Assembly (NCBI RefSeq): GCF_003597395.2
Contig: NC_133770.1
Location: 11,058,201 to 11,122,200, forward strand
Source of the DNA: Chelonoidis abingdonii
Taxonomy: Eukaryota > Chordata > Testudines > Testudinidae
Reading direction: 5' to 3'
Length of the DNA stretch: 64,000 bases
Shown here: in pieces, positions 1 through 10,307 of the stretch
Layout: every line of letters starts with the position of its first letter
How positions within the stretch are numbered: position 1 is the first letter of the stretch
Program-made: the position numbers and the translations under genes
Notes under the pieces: model-generated
What the model was told of the DNA's origin: nothing
Databases searched by the model: none
The model's input: only the letters and a program-made list of their open reading frames with translations

Positions 1-1
1 G

Positions 2-199
2 GGGGCCAGTGAGCCTGAACTGGCAGAAGCAACAGACAACCATACCAAAGAGGCTCAGCCAGAGCCTGAAATACCACCAGGTGCACCAGCGGAGAGCGGT
101 TCACCAGCAACAGAAACAACCCCATCACCTAATCCCATCCAGTGTCCCTCAAGGAGAAGGTTGAGCAGAAAAACAAGGAGCTGCCTGCATTCAGTATAG
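2..199 (+). pseudogene. 3' end of an ORF open at the window edge, probably mobile-element derived
   Basis: The frame starting at base 2 stays open for 65 codons and ends at TAG 197-199. The encoded tail is rich in Pro, Glu, Thr, Ser and Ala, then turns basic near the end (a PSRRRLSRKTR-like patch) and stops. That composition resembles a low-complexity C-terminal tail of a retroelement polyprotein or other transposon ORF. No catalytic motif is visible because the upstream part lies outside the window. Chance is a real alternative, since 65 codons without a stop is not rare in locally GC-rich DNA. I do not recognise the protein, and the retroelement suggestion is only inference from composition and the TE-rich setting. 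Confidence 0.3.
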
Positions 200-359
200 G
201 AATTGCCCAAGGAACTCAGTCACTAAGTTAATTTGATCCTGCCTGAAACTGAGGTAAGCTCAACGAATTCAAATTGTGACCCTCTATGAGTGGGGTTTGC
301 ACTGGTGTAGCCACACCAGTTTCTGGCTATTGAGTGCTGAATGAGAGCCAATCCCAAAT

Positions 360-890
360 TCCCAATATTTCCATATTAGACATTTGGCATTTTCAAAAAG
401 TTTACCAAAAAAATATCTACCCCAAAATGAGAAATGTTCAGCAAATTGAAACATTACAACCTAATCTGTGGGTCAAACAATGTTGCGGTCACTTATTTTT
501 TTAAATGATTAAATTAACTTTTCATTTAAAAAATTCTTTTATTTCCTGCATGTGCCTTAAAGTTTAGATTTGAAACAATTTTTCTTTAATAAAATGTCAA
601 AATAAAACATTTTCTCATTTTCTTTTCTTTTTTTTCTGACTAGGAGGAACAAAAACCTAGCAATTTGCTGAAACTGACATGAATGCACCAAACGTTTCAG
701 TATCATCAAATCTGCATTTTTTCACTGAAAAATAGTGTTGGCTCAAAAATGTTGCCCAGCTGTATTCAGTATACCCAAGTACTGCACATCCGAATGCTCT
801 GTATTGATTTACTTTTGGTGACCATTCCAATTGCTTGAGGTTTGTTATCTCACAGCAGCAGTAGCTGCTGCTCAGCATTTTGCAAATAGC
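360..890. repeat. AT-rich dispersed repeat, copy 1 of 4
   Basis: A/T-rich stretch with many aaaat/attttt runs. Its 3' half (about 590-800) aligns by eye with 16770-16920: both hold a segment about missing-contact motifs such as aatctgcattttttc, preceded by a gctgaaactgac-like string and followed by a ggctcaaaa/gagccaaaa string. Related stretches lie near 27980-28370 and 29975-30215. No coding potential, terminal repeats or target duplication could be defined. It may be an old DNA-transposon or retroelement non-coding part. The family name is unknown to me. Confidence 0.5.
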
Positions 891-1274
891 AAATTTTCAC
901 TTTGCAAGGAAGATCACCAGGTAAGTAGCACTTCATGAAACTCTGTTCTCTCCGCAGGTGCCAGTTTTCTATGAATATAGATAAATATGTAGCAATTATC
1001 AGCTGCACTATATTTATTGATCAGCTTTTGAACATTAACGACTGGCAGAAAAGATCTTAATTTGCTGCAGCTTTAAAAGTAAAACATGCTAATCCCTGCG
1101 ATGAATCTGGCCTTCTGTCACCTTACATTAAATTAGATACCTTGATTACATTCCTTTTGCGGACTGCATTTGCACTTCCTTTGTAAAAGGGATATTATCT
1201 GCAGACAACACATAGTCACATTATTAAACTATTTTAATATTCTACACTGAGAAAGTGGTTTATGTAGTTGATAG

Positions 1275-1538
1275 CAGGGGACGCTCTATCGTTTTTGCCA
1301 CCCCAAGCACAGCAGGCCAGGCAGCTTTCGGCGGCATGCCTGCAGGAGGTCAGCCAGTCCCACGCCTTCGGCATACCCACTGCCAAATTGCCGCCAAAGC
1401 TGCAGGACCAGTGGATCTCCCACAGGTGCGCTTCTGAAGGCAGCCTGACTGCCACCCTCACAGCAACCGGCAGGCCGCACCTTGCAGGTTGCCGCCATAG
1501 GCACGTACTTGCTGTGCTGGTGCCTGGAGCCGCCCCTG
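1275..1538. mobile_element. non-autonomous hAT-type MITE (caggggnngctct ends)
   Basis: The element begins with caggggacgctct and ends with ggagccgcccctg, which are imperfect terminal inverted repeats. The interior is GC-rich, holds a gccaccccaagcacagcagg motif, and repeats partial inverted segments. The flanks are gttgatag on the left and gttgagtg on the right, matching at 6 of 8 positions as expected for an aged 8-bp hAT target duplication. A second, better-preserved copy lies at 32260-32474. There is no transposase ORF. Overlapping open frames on both strands here are side effects of the GC-rich interior. Confidence 0.75.
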
Positions 1539-1660
1539 GTTGAGTGTTTATCAGCACGGGAGCATCTTGAATACTAACTTCAATAGCTATTCCTATGTTC
1601 TCTTAGGAGCAAAGGAAGTAATAGATTCACAGATTTTAAGGCCAGATGGAATGATTAGAT

Positions 1661-1960
1661 CAGGGGTAGGCAACCTATGGCACACGTGCCAAAGGTGGCA
1701 TATGAGCTGATTTTCAGTGGCACTCACAGTGCCCAGGTCCTGGCCACTGGTCCCCCCCTCTGCATTTTAATTTAATTTTAAATGAAGCTTCTTAAACATT
1801 TTAAAAACCTTATTTACTTTACAGACAACAATAGTTTAATTATATATTATAGACTTGTAGAAAGAGACCTTCTAAAAACGTTAAAATGGCATGCAAAACT
1901 TTAAATTAGAGTGAATTAATGAAGACTCACCACACACTTCTGAAAGGTTGCCGACCCCTG
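1661..1960. mobile_element. non-autonomous hAT-type MITE with perfect 8-bp target duplication
   Basis: The ends caggggtaggcaacct and aggttgccgacccctg are near-perfect terminal inverted repeats. Immediately outside both ends is the same octamer, gattagat (1653-1660 and 1961-1968). An 8-bp duplication is the standard hAT signature. The interior is AT-rich and has no open frame, so the copy must have been moved by a transposase encoded elsewhere. The intact duplication suggests a younger insertion than the element at 1275. Confidence 0.9.
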
Positions 1961-2039
1961 GATTAGATCATCTAGTCAGACTATCTGTATAACGCAAACC
2001 AGAGAATTTCACCAAGTTACTCCTGCATTGAGCCCAATA

Positions 2040-2270
2040 ACTTACATTTAAGGTTAAGATTTTTGTCAGTGGTATTTTTAGTAAGTAACAGACAGGATAT
2101 AGGCACTAAACAATAAATCATGGAAGCCTAAGCCCCGCCCCTCCAGCATGGGGCTGACGGTCCCAGCCCAGAGCCCTGCCGATTCCTGCCCCCATTGCAG
2201 GGCTGAAGTCATGAAGGTCTGTTTAAGTCACGGAATCCATGACCTCCATGACTAAATCATATCTTCCAGC
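2040..2270. repeat. probable dispersed repeat fragment
   Basis: The segment holds a run of short inverted and direct strings based on catgact/agtcatg, including gtcatgaaggtctg, gtcacggaatccatgacc and tccatgac. I recall similar strings as common in turtle repeats, but ends and class could not be set. It sits directly upstream of an LTR-like segment. Confidence 0.35.
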
Positions 2271-2278
2271 AAGGCGTC

Positions 2279-2649
2279 TGTCAGGAATCAGGGGTCTGCA
2301 GCAGACCCTGGTCTTCAGGCAACCTAAGCAGCAGAGTGCCTAATTGGCTGTGTCATCTGATTGGTTGGAAGAGCCAGCAGACCGACTCTTACACCCAGCG
2401 GCAGAAGTCTGGCAGCAGCTCAGCCCATTTGCCCATGGCTGTGTTAGCTGCTGTGCCTGCTGTTCCCTAGCCTTCTTCCAGCCCTGCCTCTGTCTTTCCT
2501 AATTCCAGGAAACTGAGTTCTGACCCTTCACTCCAATACCTGACTTCCAGCTCTGGCAATTGGCCTCCTACTCTGGGTGGACTCCTATTCCTGGCAGCTG
2601 CCTCTGCTCTAACCACTAGACATGACTGCCTGTGTCCCAGTCTCTGACA
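2279..2649. mobile_element. possible solo LTR (TGTCAG...CTGACA)
   Basis: The stretch is GC-richer than its surroundings and is bounded by tgtcaggaatc and gtctctgaca, giving the TG...CA ends and a 6-bp inverted repeat that LTRs show. No clean target duplication, TATA box or polyadenylation signal stands out. No internal region lies beside it, so if real it is a solo LTR. A chance TGTCAG/CTGACA pair remains possible. Confidence 0.35.
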
Positions 2650-2859
2650 GCAGTAAATCATAACTTGAAGTTTTCAAGTCATGGGGAATCCACTGCTTCT
2701 CTTGGTAGCTTGTTCTAATGATAAATCACACTCACGACTAGAAATGTGCCTTGTTTCTAATTTGACTTGCCAGACTTGAACAGACCCATGGTCCACTGAG
2801 TTCCATATCTTGTCTTTTGGCCAAAAACCTTATGTAGCCCTTCTGCCCATCGGAATTGG

Positions 2860-4350
2860 CAGCAACAAAGGCTGGATTCAGTATCTAGGGGTTCCATTTC
2901 AATAACACAGTGCAAAACTGGCTCGAGCCCCTACCCAGTGACCTGGGACAATTATATACCACCCCCCTGGTCACCTCTAAGGGGCAATACTTCCCCTCTC
3001 ACAAGAACACAGTCTGAATGTAGCAAAAGCCTTTTAATAAAGGAAGGAAACATTGCAGCATTATGTTGGGGAAACACCACAAACAGGATTCATATCACAA
3101 AACATTAGCAAAAGACCCACCCCCAAGTAAGTTTGGCAGTGTCCATTTCCCCAAGTCCAGCAACCCAACAGTCACCCCTCCCACAGTTTCTGACTTTGGT
3201 CAGTACATTCCCCCAGAGTTCAGAAGTTCATCTGCAAAGTTTATCGCCCAGCCTGGGTGGAAGTGGAGGGAGGTATGGGGGGCATCTTACGTGCTCCGCT
3301 GCTTGGGTCAACAGCCGAGTGCCACATCTCTCCATGGGGTTCTGCTGCAATCTTCAGGGCCAGCCATCCTGCTATCCATTCTGCTCTTCTCTCCACCAGC
3401 CACCCTGCTGTCTGCTCTGGTAGTCATCCTGCTAGCCACTCACCAACTTGTCTTCAGCCCCACACCACTTAACATAGCTCTCAGTGATCTCAGCTCTTAG
3501 TGACTTCAGCTCTCAATGAGTTTAGCTGGTTGTAGGGAGTGTCAGTGCTGATACACCACTAGCCCAAAGTAGATCTAATGCTTAGACCCAGGTATTAGTG
3601 ATTTCAGATTTGTAACATGTAACAAGACTCCCCATGGAGTCAAAATTAGCTCTGTTATTACACAGTGGAGGGAGGGAGGGAGAGAGAGGATCAAAGTGGT
3701 GTTTAGGACCCTTCAAAGGGGCCCACACTACCAGGTACACATTCCTGTCGCCAGCTTCTCTCAATTCACTGGGTTTTGGAACCCAAGTCCCTTGCAAGTG
3801 CTGCTTCGTTGAGGGTAAGTCCCTCCATCATAACATGCCAAGTACAGTTCTACTGTCCTTGATTCACATAACCAGGATAATAACACTTTACTACTCCTGC
3901 CCCAATAACAAAGATACTGGAGATCCCACAGCAGCCAAAGTGACCATTTGGTCAAGCAGTCCATCATGTTAGGTAGACTGGGTGTGCCTATGCCAACAAG
4001 ATCAGTCCCTGAAGTCCTTTTCCACAGCTCACTACCAGATGTCAGAGTAGAGCTCATCCTGACTCTGCTTACACTTACATGCGGCGGCTGTGGGATAGTC
4101 TGCTCCTACTGTAGTTCTCCTACTAATCCCTAGAGTCAGAAATGGCCTTAAACCCTAAAGCATGCTGTTTAATATTTCCTGTGCCTGAGAGCGTCCTTTC
4201 CATCGGTGTTTATATGCTGTAGCATGTGAGCGGTGGCTGCACCCTATAGCAAAACCAAAGTCAATGGCAAGTAACAGGGTTTGGCTAATCAGATATTAGT
4301 GTTCATCCCATCAGCTTTTCATGAAGTTTAAACACATTCTTATACATTTC
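2860..4350 (-). mobile_element. probable LTR-element-derived repeat
   Basis: A long stretch holds an aataaagg string on the plus strand near 3037, two tandem-like runs of ccatcctgct/catcctgctagcc words near 3360-3440, and a ctcagtgatctcagctcttagtgacttcagc repeat near 3480. I recognise the 3000-3450 part as resembling a high-copy turtle retroelement LTR read in reverse. This is from memory, so strand and limits are uncertain. Open frames up to 145 codons across 3063-3500 arise from the C/T-rich local composition and match no protein I know. Confidence 0.35.
3663..3690. repeat. purine-rich simple repeat (GGGA)n/(GA)n
   Basis: A short ggag/ggga and gaga run (about 28 bp) interrupts the LTR-like stretch. 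It is low-complexity DNA with no other signal. Confidence 0.7.
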
Positions 4351-4599
4351 TTAACATCTACTTTGGACTATACTAACACACAAGTCAGCAAGTGAATTTG
4401 TCACTTCTTAGCTGATACCTGCAGCCTTGTCCAGAGCTGGAACGTCACTTGCCAGCTTCACACTAGGTACTGTCCTGGAACAAACTGGATCCCTTGTCTT
4501 TTAAAGTCCGTTTAAGTCAGAGTGGCACATAAGATGACATCAGCATCATGTCAGCTTTCAGAGTGAGGTGCAAGCACTACTTTGCCCTTTGCCGATGAC

Positions 4600-4803
4600 C
4601 ATTGGGGAGGACCCAAGGCCAGAAGACCAGAAGAGGATGCTGTTTTGCAAGGAAGGTCCAAGCTGGGGGTATCTACCAAATTTTAGGAGCAGAAGGCTGG
4701 AGAAAGTGGGTTTCTGCCCCCAGAGGTGGTCCTGGCTTTGAGCAGGGGGTTGGACTAGATGACCTCCTGAGGTCCCTTCTAACCCTGATATCCTATGATT
4801 CTG
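4600..4803 (+). mobile_element. CR1 / CR1-tailed SINE 3' end
   Basis: The last 75 bases carry the hallmark CR1-type tail: gagcagggggttggactag, then gatgacctcctgaggtccc, then cctatgattct. This tail is shared by turtle CR1 LINEs and by the tRNA-derived SINEs that use their machinery. The upstream 120 bases are diverged and could belong to either. Plus-strand orientation follows from the tail reading 5' to 3' here. The 82-codon open frame across it is not a gene. Confidence 0.75.
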
Positions 4804-5135
4804 GCTGCTGTGGAAAGGTGCTACCCCATGAGAGTGCTAAGAGCCCCTGATTATTTAAAAGACAACAACCATGCTGTAAACTACGAGGGGGAAGAGTATA
4901 GTGAACTGGTCATCAAAGGGTTAACTGGCATACTTGGAGTATTAGGAGCTGGACCACTGCTCCACCCACCCTTACTTCCTGGTTAGTTAGCATGTGATTT
5001 TCTCCCCCACACATACTGATTTATTCCCCTACAGAACATGGTCTCAGCCTGCAGTACTATAAGAAAAGTGTGTTTCTTATCCATTGAGCAGCCCTTTACA
5101 AAAGCTTGGCCATCATAGTGAACTGAGGATTTTCT

Positions 5136-5348
5136 GGGTACATGTACACTGCAATTAAAAAATCTGCAGCCCTGATTCTCAGAGCCTGGGTCAGCTGGCT
5201 CAGGCTGCAGGACTATAAAATTGCAATGAAGATACTCAGGCTGGAGCCTAGGTTCTAAGACCTCTGAACCGGACCAGCTACAGCCCTATCCCTGCAATCC
5301 CATCAGCTGAGCCAGGCCACAGGTTTTTATTGCAGTGTGGACATGCCC
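5136..5348. mobile_element. MITE with about 25-bp terminal inverted repeats
   Basis: The left end gggtacatgtacactgcaat and the right end attgcagtgtggacatgccc are inverted repeats that continue inward as aaaaa/ttttt. The interior (about 160 bp) is non-coding and holds a caggctgcagg/gcctgg-rich segment. The tacactgca core of the ends is shared with several other MITEs in this window (7067, 30511, 43505, 43904), which defines a local superfamily. No target duplication is clear. Confidence 0.75.
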
Positions 5349-5654
5349 TCGGATCCACAAAAGAGCTCCAGCACTTGCGCAGAAGGAGAAGCTCTGTTGC
5401 TTCCCGGTAATAGAAGGATGCAGCAAAGGCCAGTGCATGTTGTGGGAGCCAATACAGCCCCTGGAACAAGCTGAGCCATTGCAGAACCATGGCTGTTATT
5501 GGGCACTCAGCTGGCACCCTGCCTAAAGCAGGAGGTGCTAGGAGAATCCCTTTTGGCGGCTGTAGAGAAACAATGAACCAGGCCCCTGTGTGCCTAAAGG
5601 CCCCCCTCTGATCTCACTCATACCAGATGTAACAACAGGAAGATATACCTACCT

Positions 5655-5822
5655 CACAGAGCTGGAAGGGACCCTGAAAGGTCACTGAGTCCAGCCCTCC
5701 ACCTTTCCTAGCAGGGCCAAGTACTGATTTTGTCCCCAGCTTTCTAAGTGGCCCTCTTAAGGATTGAGCTCACAACCCTGGGTTTAGCAATGCTCAAACC
5801 ACTAAATTATCCCTCCCCCAGC
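5655..5822 (-). mobile_element. tRNA-derived SINE with CR1-type tail, reverse orientation
   Basis: Read on the minus strand, the element starts with a tRNA-like head: gggggagggataatttagtg (A-box region), then a B-box-like gggttgtgagctcaatcc (plus strand 5763-5780), followed by a body and the CR1-type tail (complement of agagctggaagggaccctga). This is the arrangement of turtle SINEs mobilised by CR1. It is diverged and lacks a clear target duplication. The tRNA-like part is not a functional tRNA gene. Confidence 0.8.
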
Positions 5823-5829
5823 AATCAAG

Positions 5830-7066
5830 CTGCTGTAAATGGGATTAGAATCAAATCCCTGTGTAGCATATAGTCATCCTATACACACTCTGCAATTTAA
5901 AAGTTCTGAATTTAATGTCAGGCTTTTGGAAAGTGCTGGACTGATAGTTCTAGAAAAGCTCTCCGTCCACAGAAAAGTGACCAAACAGGCTTTTTAGAAA
6001 GTGCTATTTGTTTAATCTTCAGGAGCTCTCTTCCTAAATCTAAATGAGATGTGTACTTGGGAATTTCACAGTATAACTGCAGTAGGCATTTTCATGACTG
6101 CAATATCTGTGATGCCAATATTTGCTGTACCAGGCCATCCATAATGTTAATTAAGTGGCAACAGGGGCACTTCACTTTACAAAACCATTACCCAGTTCAA
6201 GGGTGGATAAATGATAAGGGCGAAAGCAGCGTAATATTTGCTCAGATGCAGGAACCAGATTATTGCCAAGGAAAACCACAGAGTCACCTACTGTTTATGT
6301 CCCAAGTACCGTGCATTGCTACTGCACAGGAGCAAGTAAAGAGATGAAATAAGCAGAACGTGTAAAAGGAGGATTGAAAAATATAATTAAAAATTTCAGG
6401 ACACTCACACAGCCTGAGTAAAGGGTCACCAGGGAAGAGATGTATCATTGTTTTCTGGGTACAATATCTAGGTCCCCAGCATGAAGCTAGAATGCAGCAA
6501 ACTAAGCAAAATGTACCCGCTGGAGGACATGTAAATAGAGTGCAGCAGTAAAATAACTAGCTATATCTCACTGCAAGGGGAATGGTCTAATTACTGCAGT
6601 ACCCATCTGCAGACCATGGCTACACCTTCCGCAATTGTTGCTTCCCTGCTCTTCCTGAATGTATGGGCAGCTTCTGGTCTCTTCGCACTGCAGGCTCCAT
6701 GCTCTGCAGAGTGTGTGTGACCGTATGTGTGTTTCTTAAACGTCATGGTTAGAGAGGCCCCCAGTCAGCCAGGTATTTAAGCCTGGGCCTAACTTGAAGA
6801 GTATGAATAGTCCCAGTAAATCCAAAGTGCTTAAAGATAGACATGTGCTTAGGTACCTTGGGGAATCAGGGCCACAGTTAGTATTTGCAGCAGGATGGCC
6901 GGCTTGCCTTGTTCAAAGCTGCAGCTTTCTACTGGTCCATTGCTCACATCCACAAAACAGCAAATCTCTCATACCTAAATTTCCTAAGCCCCATGGTATT
7001 CACCAAGGGAAGATAAGGGGGAAACCTAGCAGCTAAATTTGGTCTCTTGTTTTGGTTCTGCTGCTT
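5830..7066. other. no gene seen
   Basis: Anonymous AT-leaning DNA. The longest open frames are under 100 codons and lack recognisable motifs. A segment near 6790-6900 with aatcagggccacag wording resembles old repeat debris, but nothing firm can be named. Confidence 0.6.
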
Positions 7067-7555
7067 AGGGAATGTCTACACTGCAGCAGTAGTGTCCAGC
7101 TTGGGTAGATGTATCATAGAACAGCAGAGCTAGAAGGACCTCAGGAGGTCATCTAGTGCTGCTCAAAGCTAAACCAATCTCCAACTTTTTTTTTTTCCCC
7201 TCCAGATCCTTAAATGGCCCCCTCAAGGACTGAGCTCACAATCCTGGGTTTAACAGGCCAATGCACAAACAGCTGAATTCTCTCTCCCACTTGTGTATAT
7301 GTATTAGCTTTGACTGAACTAGCACACTTAGAATGGCAGTGTTGCCACAGTAGCGAGAGCCATAGGATGGGCTACTCATCTGAGTACAGTCCCTTCCAAA
7401 ACGCTTGGTACATATTCAGATGGCTAACCCAGGCTGCCGCCTGAAGTGCTGCAGCTACAACCGCTGCATTCAGTATTCGAGCTTGATCAGAGTTAATGCT
7501 TGCACATCTTTACAAGCTGGAAACTACACCTCCAGCTGCAGTGTAGATGTACCCT
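7067..7555. mobile_element. MITE split by a SINE insertion
   Basis: The left end agggaatgtctacactgcag and right end ctgcagtgtagatgtaccct form about 20-bp terminal inverted repeats with three mismatches. A reverse-oriented SINE occupies about 7112-7294, so the original element was about 300 bp. Non-coding. The SINE must be younger than the MITE. Confidence 0.8.
7112..7294 (-). mobile_element. tRNA-derived SINE nested in a MITE
   Basis: On the minus strand the tRNA-like head lies at the high-coordinate end (B-box-like gattgtgagctcagtcc, plus strand 7230-7246) and the CR1-type tail lies at the low end, as the complement of agaaggacctcaggaggtca. A poly-T run at 7187-7196 is inside the body. Flanking tagatgtat and tatatgtat could be the remains of a target duplication. 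Same family as 5655-5822. Confidence 0.8.
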
Positions 7556-8598
7556 GAGTAGTTGTCTGATTTTGGACAAACCACTCAGCCATTATGTGTC
7601 TCAGCCTCTGTTGTGATAATTGGGCCTACAGGTTTACCCTAACTGTGAGCTCAACTGACAGAGTATGTGAAAGTTCATCAGATGTCACAAAAACCTAATA
7701 ACAAATGTTGATGGGAAGAGCTGTGAGAGGGAGACAGAGATTGAATTAGTCCAAGCAAAAAGGCCTCCTAATATAATCAGGACAGTGTTAAGATGATGCA
7801 TGGTAAACAAGAAAATGTGAGTCTGGAAATTAATGGGCAAAAATTGGTTTGTCGGATACTAAGCCTAACTGATCGGCAAAATCATAAGGGGTGGGGGATT
7901 TGCACCCTTGCTTCCTTTTGGGGGTATGTAGGACTTCAGGCCTTGAGCCTGTAGCTGCTAGTAAATTCTAACTTGCCACTCAGTGATCTGCCTACAGTTG
8001 TCTGCACAGAAGATGAACTCTGACAGAGGACTCCAGACCTGCGATTTGATTGGTTATCAGATTGTATTTAAAACAAGCACAGGAACAGGAAGTTGTCCAT
8101 ATAACTGGATCCCTTCTGCTTAGTACTGCTTCCCCTGTAATACCCATCCCTGCAGCTATTCTCCTGGTAACCTGACCCTGCCTGACTCCCGAGTCTTGGT
8201 TTGCCTGTTAGCCTATGTTAGACCCTGACCTCCTGGTTTCTGACCTGGCCTGACCACTAGGTCAGATTGCCCATGTCTCAATTGTGATAGCGGGTCCTTG
8301 CAGCTTACAGAAAGAAACTAACATCGGGAGAAAAATTGCTCACTGGAGTGAACTGCACCATCACGGATGCCTTCTCCACCATCTCCTGGGACCCTGGACT
8401 TTTGTCCTCATCCTGCCCAGGCCAGAGAGTGGGACTCAGATGACATCACCAGCTCCAGTTAAATCTCAAAAATCACCTGGGGTGAAATGGTACTGGACTT
8501 TAACAACAGGAAGAGCAATAATGACAGCTCCAGCCCATTTCATCTAACTTCTCTTTTCCCCAAAAGAACATTTATTACCATCTTTGGTACCCTCTAAG
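7556..8598. other. no gene seen; possible LTR-like debris at 7990-8270
   Basis: Anonymous sequence. Around 8000-8270 there is a stretch with gaccctgcctgactcc, ctgacctcctggtttctg and cctgacctgg words similar in style to LTR leader sequences, but no ends can be set. The 87-codon frame at 8284-8547 has no recognisable motif. Confidence 0.4.
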
Positions 8599-8920
8599 AT
8601 AGTGGCTCTCAACCTTTCCAGACTACTACATCCCTTTCAGCGGTCTGATTTGCCTTGCGTACCCCAAGTTTCACCTCACTTAAAAACTACTTGCTTACAA
8701 TATCAGACATAGAAATAAAAAAAGTGTCAGAGCTCACTAGTACTGAAAAATTGCTGACTTTCTCATGTCTACCATATAATTAAAAAATAAATCAGTTGGA
8801 ATGTAAATAGTGTACTCACATTGCAGTGTATAGTATACAGAGCAGCACAAACAAGTCATTGTCTGTATGAGATTTTAGTTTGCACTGACTTTACTAGTGC
8901 TTTTCTATGTAATGTCAGTA
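8599..8920. mobile_element. hAT-type element, left part (agtggctctcaacc end)
   Basis: The segment begins with agtggctctcaacctttcc, the familiar end of a vertebrate hAT non-autonomous family, and continues with the AT-rich body (cacctcacttaaaaactact...). It breaks off near 8920 where CR1 sequence begins. A complementary end, ggttgagaaccactg, occurs at 12407-12421. The two may be one element split by about 3.4 kb of later insertions, but the flanking octamers do not match well, so they may be separate copies. Confidence 0.65.
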
Positions 8921-8939
8921 CAAATTAGATGGAACAATA

Positions 8940-10085
8940 GTCAAGAATAAAATTGTCAGACACATAGAAAAACATAAACTGTTGAGCAATAGTCAACATG
9001 GTTTCTGTAAAGGGAAATTGTGTCTTACTAATCTATTAGAGTTCTTTGAAGGGGTGAACAAACATGTGGACAAGGGGGTCCAGTGGACATAGTGTACTTA
9101 GATTTCCAGAAAGCCTTTGACAACATCCCTCACCAAAGGCTCTTACATAAATTAAGGTGTCATGGGATAAAACGGAAGGTTCTTTCATGGACTGAGAACT
9201 GATTAAAAGACAGAGAACAAAGGGTAGGAATTAATGGTAAATTCTCAGAATGGAGAGGGGTAACGAGTGGTGTTCCACAAAGGTCAGTCCTTGGACCAAT
9301 CCTATTCAACTTATTCATAAACGATCTGGAGAAAGGGATAAACAGTGAGATGGCAAAGTTTGCAGATGATACTCAACTGCTCAAGATAGTTAAGACCAAA
9401 GCAGACTGTGAAGAACTTCAAAAAGATCTCACAAAACTAAGTGATTGGGCAACAAAATGGCAAATGAAATGTTAATGTGGATAAAATAAAGTAATGCACA
9501 TTGGAAAAAATACCCCAACTATAATACATATTGATGAGGCTATTTAGCTACAATGAGTCAGGAAAAGATCTTGGCGTCATCGTGGAGAGTCCTCTGAATG
9601 TCTTCGCAGTGGCAGAGGTGGTGAAAAAAGCAAAAGGATGTTAGACATTAAAAAAGGGATAGAGAATAAGACTGAAATTATTATTCCTTTTATATAATCA
9701 ATGGTTCGCCCACATCTCGAATACTGCGTACAAATGTGGTCTCCTCAGCTCAAAAAAATATACTGCATTAGAAAAAGGTCAGAGAAGGGAATAAAATGAT
9801 GTGGGTTTGAGAGGGTCCCATTGAGGAAAGATTAAAGAGACTAGGCATTTCAGCTTGGAAAGAGAGACTAAGGGGGGATATGATAGAGATATATAAAATC
9901 ATGAGTGGTGTGAGAAGAGTAGTATGGAAAAGTAGTTACTTGTCCAATAATATAAAATAGGGCCACCAAATGAAATTAATGGGGGGCAGTTAAACCAAAT
10001 AAAAGGAAGTTTCTTTCTTCACACAGTGCACAGTCATCCTGTGGAACTCCTTGCCTGAGAGGTTGTGCAGCTAGGACATAACACT
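8940..10085 (+). pseudogene. CR1 LINE reverse transcriptase remnant and 3' region
   Basis: Truncated CR1 non-LTR retrotransposon. Recognisable reverse-transcriptase motifs are LDFQKAFD (9099-9122) and the catalytic FADD box (9359-9370). They lie in different reading frames, so at least one frameshift separates them, and many stop codons follow. The downstream part (9470-10085) matches the less conserved 3' half of CR1, including gagggaggatatgatagaga-like wording. The 5' half of the LINE, including the endonuclease, is missing. The element is dead. It lies between hAT-type left-end sequence and another CR1 copy on the opposite strand. Divergence is high, so this is an old subfamily compared with 38960-39178. 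Confidence 0.9.
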
Positions 10086-10099
10086 CCTGCCAGAGGCTC

Positions 10100-10307
10100 A
10101 GCGCCCATCCTAAAGTAGCCAGCGAGAAGCAAGGTGGCAATCACCGTGCCTTATACCCTACAGTATATTAATTTTTACCTGTTAATGTCAATTTATTTGT
10201 CAAATTGAAATGCTCTCGTAACATTTGCAGTGTGAAGTAAGTGCCTGTATCATTGAATTGTATGCTGTCATATAACAAATCCTAACTTTTTTTTTTTTTG
10301 TAATGAC
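10100..10307. other. unassigned AT-rich segment with poly-T
   Basis: Separates two CR1 copies of opposite orientation. It contains a 12-13-base T run (about 10287-10299). It may be the remainder of the hAT element into which the CR1s inserted. Confidence 0.4.

Noticed and set aside
3063..3500. 145-codon frame with a hydrophobic C-terminal part that resembles membrane segments
   Set aside because: The hydrophobic stretch is produced by repeated catcctgct words. There is no signal, family match or promoter, and the region looks like retroelement debris.
5763..5822. Possible tRNA gene on the minus strand
   Set aside because: Only A- and B-box-like parts are present. No acceptor stem pairs and a SINE body with CR1 tail follows.
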